Source: Hypomesus transpacificus (lineage: Eukaryota > Chordata > Actinopteri > Osmeriformes > Osmeridae). From it: a stretch of 64,000 nucleotides of DNA. Every line of letters begins with the position of its first letter. Positions within the stretch are counted from its first letter, which is position 1. Where the stretch lies: the NCBI RefSeq assembly GCF_021917145.1, contig NC_061062.1, positions 11,187,788 through 11,251,787 on the forward strand. The letters run 5' to 3'. The translations under genes were made by a program, and so were the position numbers. Below the pieces are notes generated by a model. That model saw only the letters and a list, made by a program, of their open reading frames with translations. It had not been told where the DNA came from and did no database searches. Positions 10,301 to 60,385 of this stretch are shown one piece after another.

Positions 10301-13300
10301 TATTCACCAGTGGCCTCCAATGTCTGTATTAAGCGAGGCTATACATTTGCTGCTTTAGCCAAGCAGTTTCAGCAGTTGACCCAAATATGTTAAAGTATCT
10401 GGCCTATATTAGTGACCTACAATGTATCAATGACAATGCCATTTAGACTAGAAGGAGCTTATCACTGTTGTGACTCCACCATTCTTGGGAAGAGGATTGA
10501 CAGAGCCTGACGTTATCTCTCTTTGTCTGGTTGTCCCTCACTCTTGCTCCTGTTTGCTCTCTGTCTTGCTAATCTTAACGGTGGGCGGACGAGAGGGGGT
10601 TGGGGTCAACTTTTGAGTCAGGCCGGTTAGCTCAGTTGGTTAGAGCGTGGTGCTAATAACGCCAAGGTCGCGGGTTCGATCCCCGTACTGGCCACAAAGG
10701 TTTTAGGAATCTGTCGAATCATACAGTAAGTCAAAAATTGATGTCATTCAACATCAAATTCAACATATATAAAGTACATATAAAGCGCCCCTTGTCCACT
10801 GCCAGCCAATAGCCAGCTAAAGAAATGAGGCATGGCTATGAATCTGTTCTTGAGTAATAGAAAGATAAAGAGAGAAAGGAAAATGGAGTCCAGTATGTTA
10901 CAGGGCACCACCCTGTCCTGTCCTCCCTGGTCTCCACCTTCCTTGCTTTGTCACCCCCACCCATTCACAGTGGGCCTGCAGACACAGAATAGAGCCCTTG
11001 ATTACAGTAATGCTGGCAGAGAGGCATGATCCTGACCCACTGCCAAGCATCCAGTCACGGGCTCAAAGCACCAAGCCCAGAAACGGCACCCACGCCTGGG
11101 GGACAGACGGTGATTTTTCCTGATCTCTAGGAGCTCTCCTCTATACTGAAGAAGAGCTCGGGCCTTTCTTCTGAGTCTCTCTTGGCCCATGTGTGGATTG
11201 GAATGCCACTTGAAGTGAAGAGACCCCCAGAGTGGGTTTGGCTTTGGAAAGGCGGAGTCAGGATCTTCTCAAAGGCCTGACAAGCTTGCTGTCAGCTTAC
11301 GAGCCACCAGAGACACACTAAGAGAAGGATGAACCACACTGACTCCAATCCTCATTACAAATGGGGTTGACACTTCCAAGTGTTCTTTCATAAGCTGCCA
11401 TTTAATTAGCTTTATGTCCCAATGGCTGCATGGTGATTTTGGTCTCTTTGTCAACAGGATGATTACATGCCTCCTTTATTGTGTACATGTTTACTGTACC
11501 ATTGCCTATCTTTCAGCGGATACTGTGAATATGGAAGAACAAATCTTCCTCAGGCTCTAGATGACTGTTTTCCTGTCTGAACGCCAGGTTCTGTTTCAGC
11601 CCTGCTGACGTGTAATGACACGCCTGGCCTAGTCTGTCATCATTGAAGGTTTTTTTCCACTCTCAAGTGCCTTAACTGAAGGTCCTTAACCACTGTTCTG
11701 AGATCAGACTACCCTTCCCCCAACACTACCTTTTTTATTTTAGGTTTCAGGTAAGAATGTCTGACACAGAATCAGGGATTTGAACACAGCCTTTGCCTGC
11801 ACTGTATGGGGCTTAGCTCATGTTGGCTCAGCTGCCAGCAGATCTACTTTTGAGGTACATTCAGAGGCCCACCACTCTGTCATGTTGTACAGGTCCCAAA
11901 GTGTTTACAGACAGTGCAGATGACAAGACTTCCTCCCTTCTTCGAGGTGGTCTCTGTAAACGCTCAGCTGGCCATAAAGAGGGTTGTTAGGGGGAGGCTC
12001 ATCTCCTCCTGACAGGTAAAACAGCTGAATCTGAGAAATGAAAGAGTTGAGAAGGAGCTAAATGGAAGGAAGTCCTGACTTTCTACAAAAGGCTGTAATA
12101 AGGCCTGAGCCTAATTGTGTGAAAAGGGGCCATCTTAACTGATGTTTTGCTGATGTTAACATCTGGACTTCAGATATATCTCAAAATATTTCACACACTT
12201 GCACTACAACGATTGCTGTATGTTTGTTCAGACTTAGTATTGGAAGTGTGACCGACATTTCTCTCTGTACCGCTTCAGCAAGCTTTGAGGATGAGCAAAT
12301 GCAAAGCCTGTATTTCCTCTCTCCCTCTGGCCCTCCCTTCCTCTCTCTTCCTTCCTTCCTTCCTTTCTCTGTCCTACCTCATCTACAGGGACTCTGACAG
12401 TTCTGTAATGAAATGTATTATGAGGGTGTTTCTTACAGTATAATACCAAGAGCCAGGTTATTTCCTCTTAGTTCATAGATATATCTAATATCTAGACTTT
12501 GCAGTATTGTGTCTTATTCCTGGTTAGCAGACATCAGGGTTCCATGCTTTGGACTTGTACAACTCATGCTGGGGCTTGGATGTGAGAGGATTTCACATGA
12601 TTTGTAGACAAAACAAGCTTTGGGGTTCTCAATGGGTTATCTTTTGCTCTTGTATGGAGCAATGTTAAGGATTAGGCTTTTACTTCTAGATTGTAATCTA
12701 TTGTGAAGTTCCCCTCCTATTATAGTGTCAGTTGAATAAGGGAACAGAATGTCTGGGAACAGTACAGAACTCACTCACATTCTCCACAACAAGGGCCACA
12801 GTATTCTATGGAATGACATCACTTGGAGGTCCTCCTCTGCAGTGCCCCTTGCTGGATGGGGAGCAGGCTCGTACTCATCTCCACCCATTTTTCAAGAGTC
12901 AACTTTCAAGCTTCTGTTGACGGCTGTCACCGACATCTTTACACAATGTACTTACTCAGTGCAAAAATGCACCGTCCTGTCTCTCAAGCCCGTGCAGGTA
13001 TGTTAGTTTCTTGCCTTAGCTTGTATGTGACTTTTCCTCCTGGGACTGTAATGTAGCCTGTTATTAGCACTGCCACTACCTTGACCCCCCCCCCCCCTCC
13101 CCCACAGGCCTGTTCAATACAGTAGCCCACACCTCCTGTCAGTCAACACTGTTCCACTCTGCTGTTTGAAATGCAACACCACAAGAACAAAAAGTGGTAA
13201 CTGCCTTAAAGGCTAATTGATAAACCAAATTGTGCTTTTATCATCACTAGTGGCTCTTTGAAACGTGTTGTACTGTATGGGTCCTATTTCCTAACTACAT

Positions 13301-14344
13301 TTGTAGTTGTACCGTTTGTAAAGACCTTAGGAGGTAAAGTTGAACCTCCTTTGCAGTCGACACCTTTTCAAATGTTTATTTGGAAGGTCATCTTCAGGTT
13401 GAGTGATCAGCAAATGTTAAAGTAAATCATTAACCTAGTTTGAATCAATTCATAGGTAAAGTTCCATTTGAAGAACGTGTGTACACCTGTTTTACATCTG
13501 TAAGTGGGCTCAAACTGAGCAGTTGTTCTCACATCCTGTGTTCTGCCTGAGGTAATTATTAGCTTGTGGGGTTTACCTGGGTCATTCTCAGGGTGTCAGA
13601 CAGCCAGCCATGTACACACACACACACACACACACACAGGGTCAGCCACCACCATTGTGTGTAGTCATCTGTCCTGTGTGGATTTTATGGACACATGTAA
13701 ACACACTGCTGCAATACACACACATACACACCTGCTACAAGTGCTCACAAAAATACTAACCGATATTACAGACTCATGCTCACGCATTACAGAATAAACC
13801 AGTTGTTTCAACTTGTTTGTTTACTCTCCGGCCTGTGTTGTGAACTGGACAGGCCTCCACCGCTCAACCACTCCATAGGAGGGTTTTGTTCGTTTTGTAT
13901 TCTAATTAGCTGCAATTGGCTGTGGCGCACATGATTGACGACAAACACAAAAGTTAGGACCCTAGACAACAATACAGCCTCACTCCCCTGCTGGCATCCT
14001 TAGTGATGTGCCTAGTAAATGCAGACCATTCCCTGAGCCTGACCACAATATTGTTGAAACAATCACATCTGATCCTTTATCGTCGACTGGACGTTCCATA
14101 TGCCCTATCACTTTGGAAAAAAGCTTCTTTTAAATCAAGAAAATGTAGATGTTAATATAGTAGCCCTTTTGTAATGTAGACCATTGGTTGTGTGGTTAGC
14201 TTCTTGGAGGCTTCAGGCTTCTTTAATGGGAAAACATGGTCAAGCAATGACGCACTGGAACATTCTCAGGCGCTAGGCTAATTGAGTGTGTGTGGGTGTT
14301 ACAATTTGCCACATCTCTGACATTCTTTCTTTCTGGTCCTCCAG
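7313..14344 (+). other. arhgef10 intron 1 (probable), apart from one tRNA gene
   Basis: No coding exon is recognised. The interval holds a tRNA-Ile gene at 10621, a CCTT-rich tract near 12350-12370, a C-run near 13086-13098 and a short CA repeat near 13614-13638. Open frames of 60-118 codons show no domain, splice context or codon signal I recognise. Confidence 0.5.
10621..10694 (+). tRNA. tRNA-Ile (anticodon AAT), copy 1
   Basis: The 74-nt gene (including the discriminator A) folds as a cloverleaf. The acceptor stem GGCCGGT pairs with ACTGGCC with one G-U; the anticodon loop is CTAATAA with AAT. Internal pol III A box (TAGCTCAGTTGG) and B box (GGTTCGATCC) are intact, and a TTTT terminator follows near 10701. 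It decodes AUU/AUC/AUA after A34-to-inosine editing. It is intronic to arhgef10 on the sense strand and identical to three further copies. Confidence 0.97.
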
Positions 14345-14416
14345 GGATATGTATGGGTCTAGTGGACTTCCAAAAGGCTGCTGAGTAATTCTGTGCCCAG
14401 AAGAAGAGCACCCATC

Positions 14417-52084
<37,668 letters not shown>

Positions 52085-54900
52085 GACACAGGAAGCCCCC
52101 GACCAAGGTTCAGAGCCACATTAGTCTGCATGAACTGAATCTGTAACTGATCATATTTATCATGCTTTGCCATAATGCTAACCCACCTCCCTTCTCTCCA
52201 GGGTGAAGGCTGGGAGGATGTAGTGCTGCAGTTCCTTACTTGAAGTCAGTCGACAAACACTCCAAAGGATGTCTTTGATGATGATTCTCTACACGTTGGA
52301 CAAGTCAACCCTTCTCTCTCTCTTACAGTGGCAAACACTTCAATATGCATTCCTTAACTGGTTCTAATGGCATCTTACACCAAGGGACCTATCTTGGCAT
52401 TTCCACAAGGTAACAAGGGATCAATATAACCACTCAGTCATGACGTCTCCCATCGCTTACAGACCATTTCTGGACAATTCACACCCTAGAGGAAAGATAA
52501 TGGGTCCAGCGAAGATTTATCTGTAGAAAAACCACTGAATTGTCCTTAAAAGAATATATATTTCAGTTTTTTTCCTTTATCCTTTGCAACAATAATATGT
52601 CTAATATATTAGTTTTGGGTTAGTATAGGACAGTACACAAATGGACATGGTTCAGTCTTGATTCAACACTATTACATACACAGACTGCAAACATTAAAAT
52701 GTTCTTGTTGGGAAAGGATAGCTGACACACCAATAAGGACACTCCCTCATTGTTTTGATTAACCCTATGATGAAACTCCCACTAAGTAATATCCATTTTG
52801 CAAGTCAATATTCTATGACTTGGGTCAGTGTGTTAAATGTATTCTGCAAGAGGGAGAAGTCCTTTGTTTGTGATGATGTTCTTATTTCGGTGGTACACTG
52901 AAGCTACTACGTTGTCCTTCTAGATGATGGAGGAAGGAGATGGAGAAATAAATGTTGGAAACTTTGTTGGAGAGGTAAAATAGGGATTCCTGGCTGGCCA
53001 GGTTTCCTACTGATATGAAAATCAAGGGAAAGTTTCTAATCGTGATCAGATAAAATAAGGGCATTGATTTGTTAATTGCCCGATTACATTTTCTTACTAA
53101 AGGTATTTAAAAGTTTGATAAAAAGCTTTATACTTTTGTCATGTTTTGTATGTACTTCTGTTCTGTATATTAACAAATCTATAAACATGTTTTATTCCAA
53201 ATTATTATCTGTTTCTTGTGAATAATTCGCTTTTTATAATATTATAGTATTTTATAATGTTACCTATTGCAGCTTCATACTCAAATGCATTTCTAGAAAG
53301 GAAGTGTCCATGAGTGTTCAGATGTGGACTGGTTCAGCTATAGTACCAGTAACATTCTGATGTGCAGCTCTCAATACATGCTAGGACAAGTGTTCAGCTT
53401 GCAGGCAGGGAGAACTGAAGATGATGCATTTCCTAAGGGTTTCAACATGCCCTGTACTGTCTCTTCTACTGCTATCATCCATCGAGGGGTCAGGAGATCG
53501 TATCCACTTCCGCCCACTTCCCATGTTACGCAATCATTCTACGATATCTTTGAATGTAATCCCAAAAATAGACTTGAGTTTAAGTTCAGTGTCCTTTATC
53601 CAAACTATTTTTTATGTAAGATTATAGCATTGATTGTGCATCATTTATTATAAATAATCTAATACTATTATATTACTAATAATAGGGGTGTGGGAAAAAA
53701 TTGATTCACATATGAATCATGATTCAGTCTTCTAGCGATTTACATAGATTCACAAATGTCTATTTTTTTTTTTATGTAAGCATATATTGAATCAAGATGT
53801 GATGTACAGTAATTGTGACCCCAAGAATCTATTTGAATCAAATCGTGAAGTACCAAAAGATTCCCACCCATAACTCCTAATATAGGTTAATAAATACTTT
53901 GTGTACCAATTGTCTTTTCAAACATTTTCCTAAGCTTCAGTCCCAATGTAATAATTTTTCTGTCTGAGTATCAGGCTAAATTAAATCACCATGACGAAGT
54001 GTTCACATGCATTGGCAGAACAATATAGAGACACAGAACCACTAATCTCAAGGCTGTTAAGCACTGTCATTTCTCATACAGACTGCCAGCCTCGAGTCAC
54101 AGAGGAGTTGTTTTCTCCAACCCATCGTTGCCATGGAGACGTGCTAGAGAGAAAGGTACAACCAGTATAGCCACAACAGACTATTGGGGGCTGTGGATTA
54201 AGCCTTTCAAAATATGGCAGAAAAGCACAAGATATATGCTGTACTAATCTTAAAATATCACAACTTTTCTTAACATTCCGTGCAAAACGTTCTATTAAGA
54301 TCACTTGACAGTTGTCATCTACCCATGAGGAGGCAGAGCACACAAGTAATATGTGTGTAGGTTTCCAGAACAAGTGGAATCAATGCTGTTCTTAGGTGAA
54401 TGCAATTGGCCTGTGCATGTTCTGTAATGATGACATCTAAGCTTTTATTACAGTAAATGTAGGCCTACTGCTGTTTTTGATCACTGCTTTGAATTGGGAC
54501 AAGGGGCAATATAGCTCAGACTAATACAACTGGATTACTTTCACACCCCAGTAAAGCATCACACAGACACAAAGGCTGAAATCTTATTCAGTATTCCTTC
54601 TATTATTAATATAGCTGAATGGTTCTGACTTTACCTTATTACACTGGCATGGAATTACAATTGTGGATTTTATAGTCGGCTCATGGTTTGGTAGAGAGGG
54701 ATTTCCCCAGTCAAAAAACAGCACAAAGGCGCGTAGAGGAATGTCGCATCTTGATCGCGGAATGCCTCCTGCTCGTGAGGCAGATGGGGCGAACGTGTTG
54801 AAGTGTGTAGGGTTAATACTAAGGGGGTGTGGTCTAGATCGATAACTGTCGGTCTGCTGCCTACAGTAAAAATCAAAACACAGCCTGCAAAAGGCACGGA
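52085..54900 (+). other. arhgef10 3' UTR and intergenic spacer
   Basis: A canonical AATAAA at 52947-52952 lies about 860 bp after the arhgef10 stop and is a candidate poly(A) signal. The rest, up to the kbtbd11 promoter region, is AT-rich and non-coding apart from a MITE-like element at 53685. Confidence 0.5.
53685..53870. mobile_element. hAT-like MITE
   Basis: The left end GGGGTGTGGGAAAAAATTGA and the reverse complement of the right end TGGGTGGGAATC form short imperfect inverted ends. The internal sequence carries GATTCA/TGAATC blocks typical of a widespread fish element (GATTCACATATGAATCATGA). CTAATA-type sequence flanks both sides, a possible imperfect 8-bp target duplication, which would suit the hAT superfamily. 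Confidence 0.55.
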
Positions 54901-55363
54901 GGAGCCCCGGCTGCATGCTGGACCGATTATTCCAAATGGTGAGAAGGGAAATAGAGCATTGATGTGCGTTCCACGTCGCTCCGAGGACCTTCTGAGGGAA
55001 ATTACTTGGCGACGTTCGTCGTGGATAATCCTACTGAATAAGGATTTGACCCGAAACAACTGTGAGCCTTTTGCTTTAGACCAGACATCTATCTAACATT
55101 GTTTACAATGACGGAATTATAATTCAATTGAAACGTTAATATACACATATTTGCAGAAACCGGGCAAGATATTGGTCTTGGATTGGAATTAACGAGTGAA
55201 CGGGGAACCCTACGTTAATTGGAATCTTTGCCGAAATATTTAAGAAACCACCATCTGTCTCGCATTTGGTTGTTGTTTCTGCATCCTCGAGGTTGCGACT
55301 ACCTTACATAAGACTGCTTTGTGTAGGACCAAGAGGGGCTGTTGAATCGAGTCGCAAGACAAC
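54900..55363 (+). promoter_or_regulatory. kbtbd11: Probable kbtbd11 untranslated exon 1 and promoter
   Basis: A consensus donor GACAAC|GTAAGT ends a putative exon at 55363, and an acceptor CTTCACAAATAG at 56107 begins the coding exon. The transcription start is not defined. The intron between is AT-rich and non-coding. Confidence 0.5.
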
Positions 55364-56111
55364 GTAAGTAGGTCATAATAAATTATTTGAAACTAGAGAC
55401 ATTTTGTTTCAGTTTAGCATAGGCTACGTTGTTGGTTGATGGCTATTCAGTCTTTGAAATAACTACTAGCAAAGAGACATGTCGTGGTTATTGTGCTCCA
55501 ACCGCTATTGACCAAGGTGTGTTCTAATCACTTCTCAATCCTATTTGCCTTTCTAATTGATACAATTAGGTAGGCTATAAAATTAGGAATTTGCGTGAAT
55601 TGTTTTTGATAGTCTGCGCTTTGAGATGCTCGAGGAGGTATGTTCTAGTGTCTGTTCCCGTCATATTTAGAATTAACTCCTCCAGAGCGAAGAGCCCTGG
55701 GCATGCGCTGTTTATGACCGACTCCCTCGGGTCGCATTAACACAAATAATAGATAAGTAGGGTGATTATTGAAAGAGGTCATGTCAATTTATAGCAACAA
55801 GAATGTGTTTGTCATGCCAGTGCTTAAGTTGTACTTGTTTATTTATGTTTGTAATATCCAATCAATCAAACGCGAATTAACAAAAAGTTACTGAAAAAAT
55901 TCCTTACATTATGTTTTTGGCGTTTTACCTCTAAATTGGCATATTATGTAGCCTACTACGGATGAAAAACTTCTTGGCGTAGCCTACTTGTAGAGTAAGG
56001 GCGCCCCTCGCAGTTTCAAGAAGCACTGACAACTTTCAATTTAGTCAAAACTGAAAATGTGACTCTGCTTTGGTTAATTCCCTGTCTCTTTGTTTCTTCA
56101 CAAATAGCATA

Positions 56112-56209
56112 ATGACCAGACGCTCTGGGATTCAATCTGTAGACACATTGGTTTTGGAATCCTCCTTACCATGACCCCCCTGGATCTGGCCTCAAGCTCG
56201 CTGTGTTAA
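56112..56209 (+). promoter_or_regulatory. kbtbd11: Two chained upstream ORFs in kbtbd11 5' UTR
   Basis: uORF1 (56112-56174, 20 aa) ends in a TGA that overlaps the ATG of uORF2 as ATGA at 56171-56174. uORF2 (56171-56209, 12 aa) ends TAA one base before the main ATG at 56211. Such spacing suggests translational restraint by termination-reinitiation. Confidence 0.6.
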
Positions 56210-56210
56210 G

Positions 56211-58328
56211 ATGAATGAAGCCCAGAGACGGGGAGGACGAGGAGGGACGTTCACCGTGAAAGCAGACGTCATCCTTCATGCTGGGAACTCTGACCTGGCC
56301 TCTCCCACAGAGGAAGGGGGAGGGCTGTGTCCTTTAGCCCTGAGGCAGGAGGGGAGCTCCCACACCTCAGACCTGGGGTGCCTGAAGGACGACCAGGCGT
56401 TCTGTTCAGAAGTCCCACCGGCCCCGATGACCTTTGAGAAGGAGTATTTCTTGGACAGTGGGTTCATGGAAAACCATAATGATGAGCATCAGCCAACTGA
56501 CACTTCATACATCTCAAACACCGACCAGTTTCACATCTCAAATGATCATCCCAAGCAGGTGCCTCCGTCAAGCACAGATCTGAACGGTTCTCACGGCAGA
56601 AACGGCATCAGTGAAGGTATGAATGGAGCCCGGGCCAAAGTGCCCTACGGTGTAGACTCCTCTACATGTGTTGAGAGCCGGGCCGACCAGGAAATGGACG
56701 TCCCCCTGTCCTTCAACCATGGGAAGAATCAGTGTCAGAAAAGTAACGTCACCACCCCCTCTGAGCACGGGACTGTTGCGCCTGACACTCATTGTATTAC
56801 CCTGGGCCGGCAGCCAACCACGCTAGAGCTAGGTCTCTCCTCCAGTCCTGGCTCCCACACAGCTGAGCCCACACAATATGGACACTCAGCACGCAGGGAC
56901 AGCGGCCACAACGGAAGCGCAGCATCTAAAAAGGAGCCCGATTTAGTGATTGAGGTCGGCGGACAGAAAATCAGTGTGCACAAGTCCGTGCTGGCGGAGA
57001 AGAGTGACTACTTCAGGGCGAGGCTGTCTCGGGACATCCTGAAAGTGAAAGGCGTGAACTACAAGACCCTGTCGATCTTGATAGACTACATCTACACTTC
57101 CCAGATGAGTGTGCAAAAGGACAATGTGGTCGACGTCATCACCGGGGCGAAGATCCTGCAGGTCCCCTGTGCTGTCCAGGCTGCCATGGACTCCATGTCG
57201 GAGCAGATCACGCCAGAGAACTGCTACGAGGTCCTGACCATCGCCAAAAAGCAGCGCCTCAGTGAACTGAAGGAAACCGCCTACCGGTTCATGAGTGACA
57301 ACTTCCTGCAGGTTCTCCGGGACCCTGCGGTTTACGGGCGCCTGAATGGCTCAGAGCGAGACCTGATCCTGAAGAAGAGAATGGAAGGGAAGAAGTCCTT
57401 GATGGTGGCAGAGATCAATGACGTGTTTGACCGCGTGGGCAGCAGACCGCCCAGTCGCAACAACAGCCGACCGCAAAGTCCCCTGTCGGTGGCCTCTTTC
57501 GAGGACAATCACATGATCTACTACTTTAACGAGACAGCCAACGACTGGAGACCGCTGACTGTGATGCCTGAGGACATCAACACTAAAGGCTGTGGGATCT
57601 GCACCATGTACAATTACCTGTTTGTGGCTGGGGGGATAAAGGGCTATGGGGACAAGGGCAAGGTCTCAGACAAGGTCTTCTGTTACAACCCAGTCACCAA
57701 CCGCTGGAGCGAGATCCGACCGTTGAACCAGGCGAGGTCACAGCTTAAGCTCGTGTCCATGGACGGGAACCTGTATGCCATCGGAGGAGAGTGTCTGTTC
57801 ACGGTGGAGAAGTACGACCCCCGTATGGACCGTTGGACCGCGGTGGCCCCCTTACCTAAAGGGGCGTTTGCGGTTGCGCACGAGGCCACCACCTGTAATG
57901 GAGAGCTGTACGTCTCCGGGGGCTCCCTCTTCTACCGTCTGCTCCGATACGACATCAAGAGGGACGAGTGGCAGGAGTGCCCATACAACAACAGCAGGAA
58001 GAAGTCTTCCGACATGGTGGCCCTCAAGAGCTTCATTTACAGGTTCGACGTCAACCGGGAACAGGGGATAAATGTGTTCAAGTACAACACAATAGTGAAA
58101 ATGTGGCACGACTGCGCGTCCCAGCAACAGGGAAGTCCTCTGCCATTTAGGTGTGCCGTCATCGGAAACTGCATCTATTGTGTGAACAAGACACAGACTC
58201 TCCAGTTCATAGTGGAGGATGAGAATGCCTACTTTGTGGAGGAACCACTGAGAGCCCCTCTGGAGGCAAAGGGAATACTGTTTCCTTTTATACTCAGTTT
58301 ACCAGAGAAGCCAGAGAGGATTGTGTAA
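56211..58328 (+). CDS. kbtbd11: Kelch repeat and BTB domain-containing protein 11
   Basis: A single coding exon encodes 705 aa, as in mammals where the CDS is also intronless (human about 623 aa; the extra length is in the N-terminus). Residues 1-240 are low-complexity and variable. A BTB domain starts at about 244 (DLVIEVGGQKISVHKSVLAE) and runs to about 330. It is followed by a BACK-like segment (ENCYEVLTIAKKQRLSELKE, to about 370) and Kelch repeats from about 434 to 690. These carry blade motifs such as YLFVAGGIKGYGDKG, LYAIGGECLFTVEKYDPRMD and LYVSGGSLFYRLLRYD. Family members act as substrate adaptors of CUL3 ubiquitin ligases, BTB binding the cullin and Kelch the substrate. It lies downstream of arhgef10 as in human. 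Two chained uORFs precede the ATG. Confidence 0.95.
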   Translation: MNEAQRRGGRGGTFTVKADVILHAGNSDLASPTEEGGGLCPLALRQEGSSHTSDLGCLKDDQAFCSEVPPAPMTFEKEYFLDSGFMENHNDEHQPTDTSYISNTDQFHISNDHPKQVPPSSTDLNGSHGRNGISEGMNGARAKVPYGVDSSTCVESRADQEMDVPLSFNHGKNQCQKSNVTTPSEHGTVAPDTHCITLGRQPTTLELGLSSSPGSHTAEPTQYGHSARRDSGHNGSAASKKEPDLVIEVGGQKISVHKSVLAEKSDYFRARLSRDILKVKGVNYKTLSILIDYIYTSQMSVQKDNVVDVITGAKILQVPCAVQAAMDSMSEQITPENCYEVLTIAKKQRLSELKETAYRFMSDNFLQVLRDPAVYGRLNGSERDLILKKRMEGKKSLMVAEINDVFDRVGSRPPSRNNSRPQSPLSVASFEDNHMIYYFNETANDWRPLTVMPEDINTKGCGICTMYNYLFVAGGIKGYGDKGKVSDKVFCYNPVTNRWSEIRPLNQARSQLKLVSMDGNLYAIGGECLFTVEKYDPRMDRWTAVAPLPKGAFAVAHEATTCNGELYVSGGSLFYRLLRYDIKRDEWQECPYNNSRKKSSDMVALKSFIYRFDVNREQGINVFKYNTIVKMWHDCASQQQGSPLPFRCAVIGNCIYCVNKTQTLQFIVEDENAYFVEEPLRAPLEAKGILFPFILSLPEKPERIV

Positions 58329-60385
58329 TGTCATGCTACTATCGATAAGACATCATAGCAGAAATGGAATAGATAAACACTTATCAATGTCAGCTTTACT
58401 TTTCTTGTGTCCAGTTTATGTGCTCGAAATGGAATGTGTTCATTTGCATGGCGAGTTAACGTGTCTCCGGGATAAGCCTTAAGAAGGACAACTTTCTAAA
58501 TGTTGAATGAATGCTACAAGATATGCATCCAACTGTAGATAGAGATGAGACAATATTGTGCACATCTCTATGTGTGATTTTTGTTTGGTGCACTTTCGTA
58601 ACTGCAGGTAGAATAGGTTTTGTTTTAATCGTATTAGTTGGCTGGTGGCTTTGGCCAAGCATCTTATGTGGAAAATTGTTGTATTGAGAATAAGGGAACA
58701 GTTTAAGTATGTCTGGACATGTCTGCTCTTTATATGCCCTATGCAAACAAGCACTTCAGTGACATCATTTATTAGCACAATGCCTGCCACAACCTACAAC
58801 ATTATGGTCTATGAGGATGTCCTGAAAAAACCCTGATATTCTGACTGCATTTAAGAGAGCAATGTAAACCTACGCCAATCAGTTACAAGATGCAAATAAC
58901 CTAGATCCATACAATACAGGTCTTTAGAAACTGTCTACGAGCACAATTCACGTGTTAATAAAATTACAGAAGAATACTTACTTTATCAAAACCAATGACA
59001 ACATTTACCAATAAGTGTGAAAGGACAAATATATATTTAATACAATCGGTTATATGGGCTTGATTGATTGGCTGTTTGGTGACTGTTTACAGAGTTTATT
59101 AAAGAGATTTGTAAGAGGTGGAGTACTTTCTCTGAGGGATTGGATCCCTTTATCATGTTTGCCAAAGACATATGTTCTAGTTATCAATCCTTAACATATG
59201 GTAAGTGAAACAAAAATCACCCTAACTTGTTTATCTTATAGCAAAAGCTTCAGCTTTCGGAACAACTGATGTGACTTCAGGGCATCTTATTTGCTGCTAA
59301 TTTTATTTTAAAGTAACCTTTATGGTTAAAGTCATGATAATATATCTCTTCTGTCAAATACCTGTATTCGAAGCCACAAAGCCCAGATTTAGAGTAATAA
59401 TTACAGTACCATTAATAAAACAACCTTTGAATAATTTGACCTGCAAAAGTAAGTTTGAAGAATTTTGTAGATTTAGCTGTTTTCGGAGATAATAGTTTGC
59501 TGCCTTGGCGTGATGCACTTACAGCATCCATTACTCACAGTAGCAAGCAGAATTTCTCCAGCACAACATAGCTCAAACACAGCTTATACACCATTATGCC
59601 AAATCCTTCTGAAACCATGCACTTGTAGTATTAAATAAGGGCACTACAACTCTTCAATCTTCGGCATTTTTGGTTAAACTTTTTGCTTTTGCGATAGCAC
59701 ATTCATTGGGATTTTTGTTAAGTTATGGGAGTTATATACAGTAGCTTGCTCTGTTATCTGAAATAGGTGGATCTGCCTGCTCTGACCAAGTGGATGTTAC
59801 TTGACATTAGTTTGACTGTTTGCTCTCTGATGTCAATGTATTGTGAAGTTCTAATGGCTTAGTATTGTTTATCTAATGACTTGGACCTGGTATTGTGATG
59901 AATGGCTTGAAGACACAATATATTTAGCTGGTTGACTGAAGGCTTTCTTACCATAAAAGGCTAACAAACTAACTGTTGAATAATGTATTACAGTCAAAAA
60001 TAAGTGCTGCAAATAAAAATATTTTGTGTCTGAAAAGTAACAGCTTGATAAGCTCTGTTGGGTTTTTGCATTGAGGGGGGAGTAAAGAGACTCTGTATGA
60101 CTCGGACCTGTATGCAACATGTTTGATTTAGGACTGCCATCTAGTGGACATCAGGTAAAACACCACCTGGGCCATTTGCCATGCTTCAGATTGGCATGCT
60201 GACATTTTTTACAATATAATTTGATATATTCTTATAGCTTCACAAAGTCAATAAGTCATATTCTGTAGCAATATGTCATATATTTGCAATGGTTGTGTGA
60301 AGACGTGTTCTTGACCAAGAGAGAAAAGAGGCAGAGGCTGAGTGGGGTTTGTAGATGAGGCCAGCTTCTCCTCCTGCAGCCCCTT
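58329..60385 (+). other. kbtbd11 3' UTR and convergent intergenic region
   Basis: The AT-rich interval between the kbtbd11 stop and the stop of the convergent SLC16 gene shows no coding exon. Candidate poly(A) signals (AATAAA) occur near 58957, 59416 and 60014. Overlap of the two 3' UTRs is possible. Confidence 0.55.
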
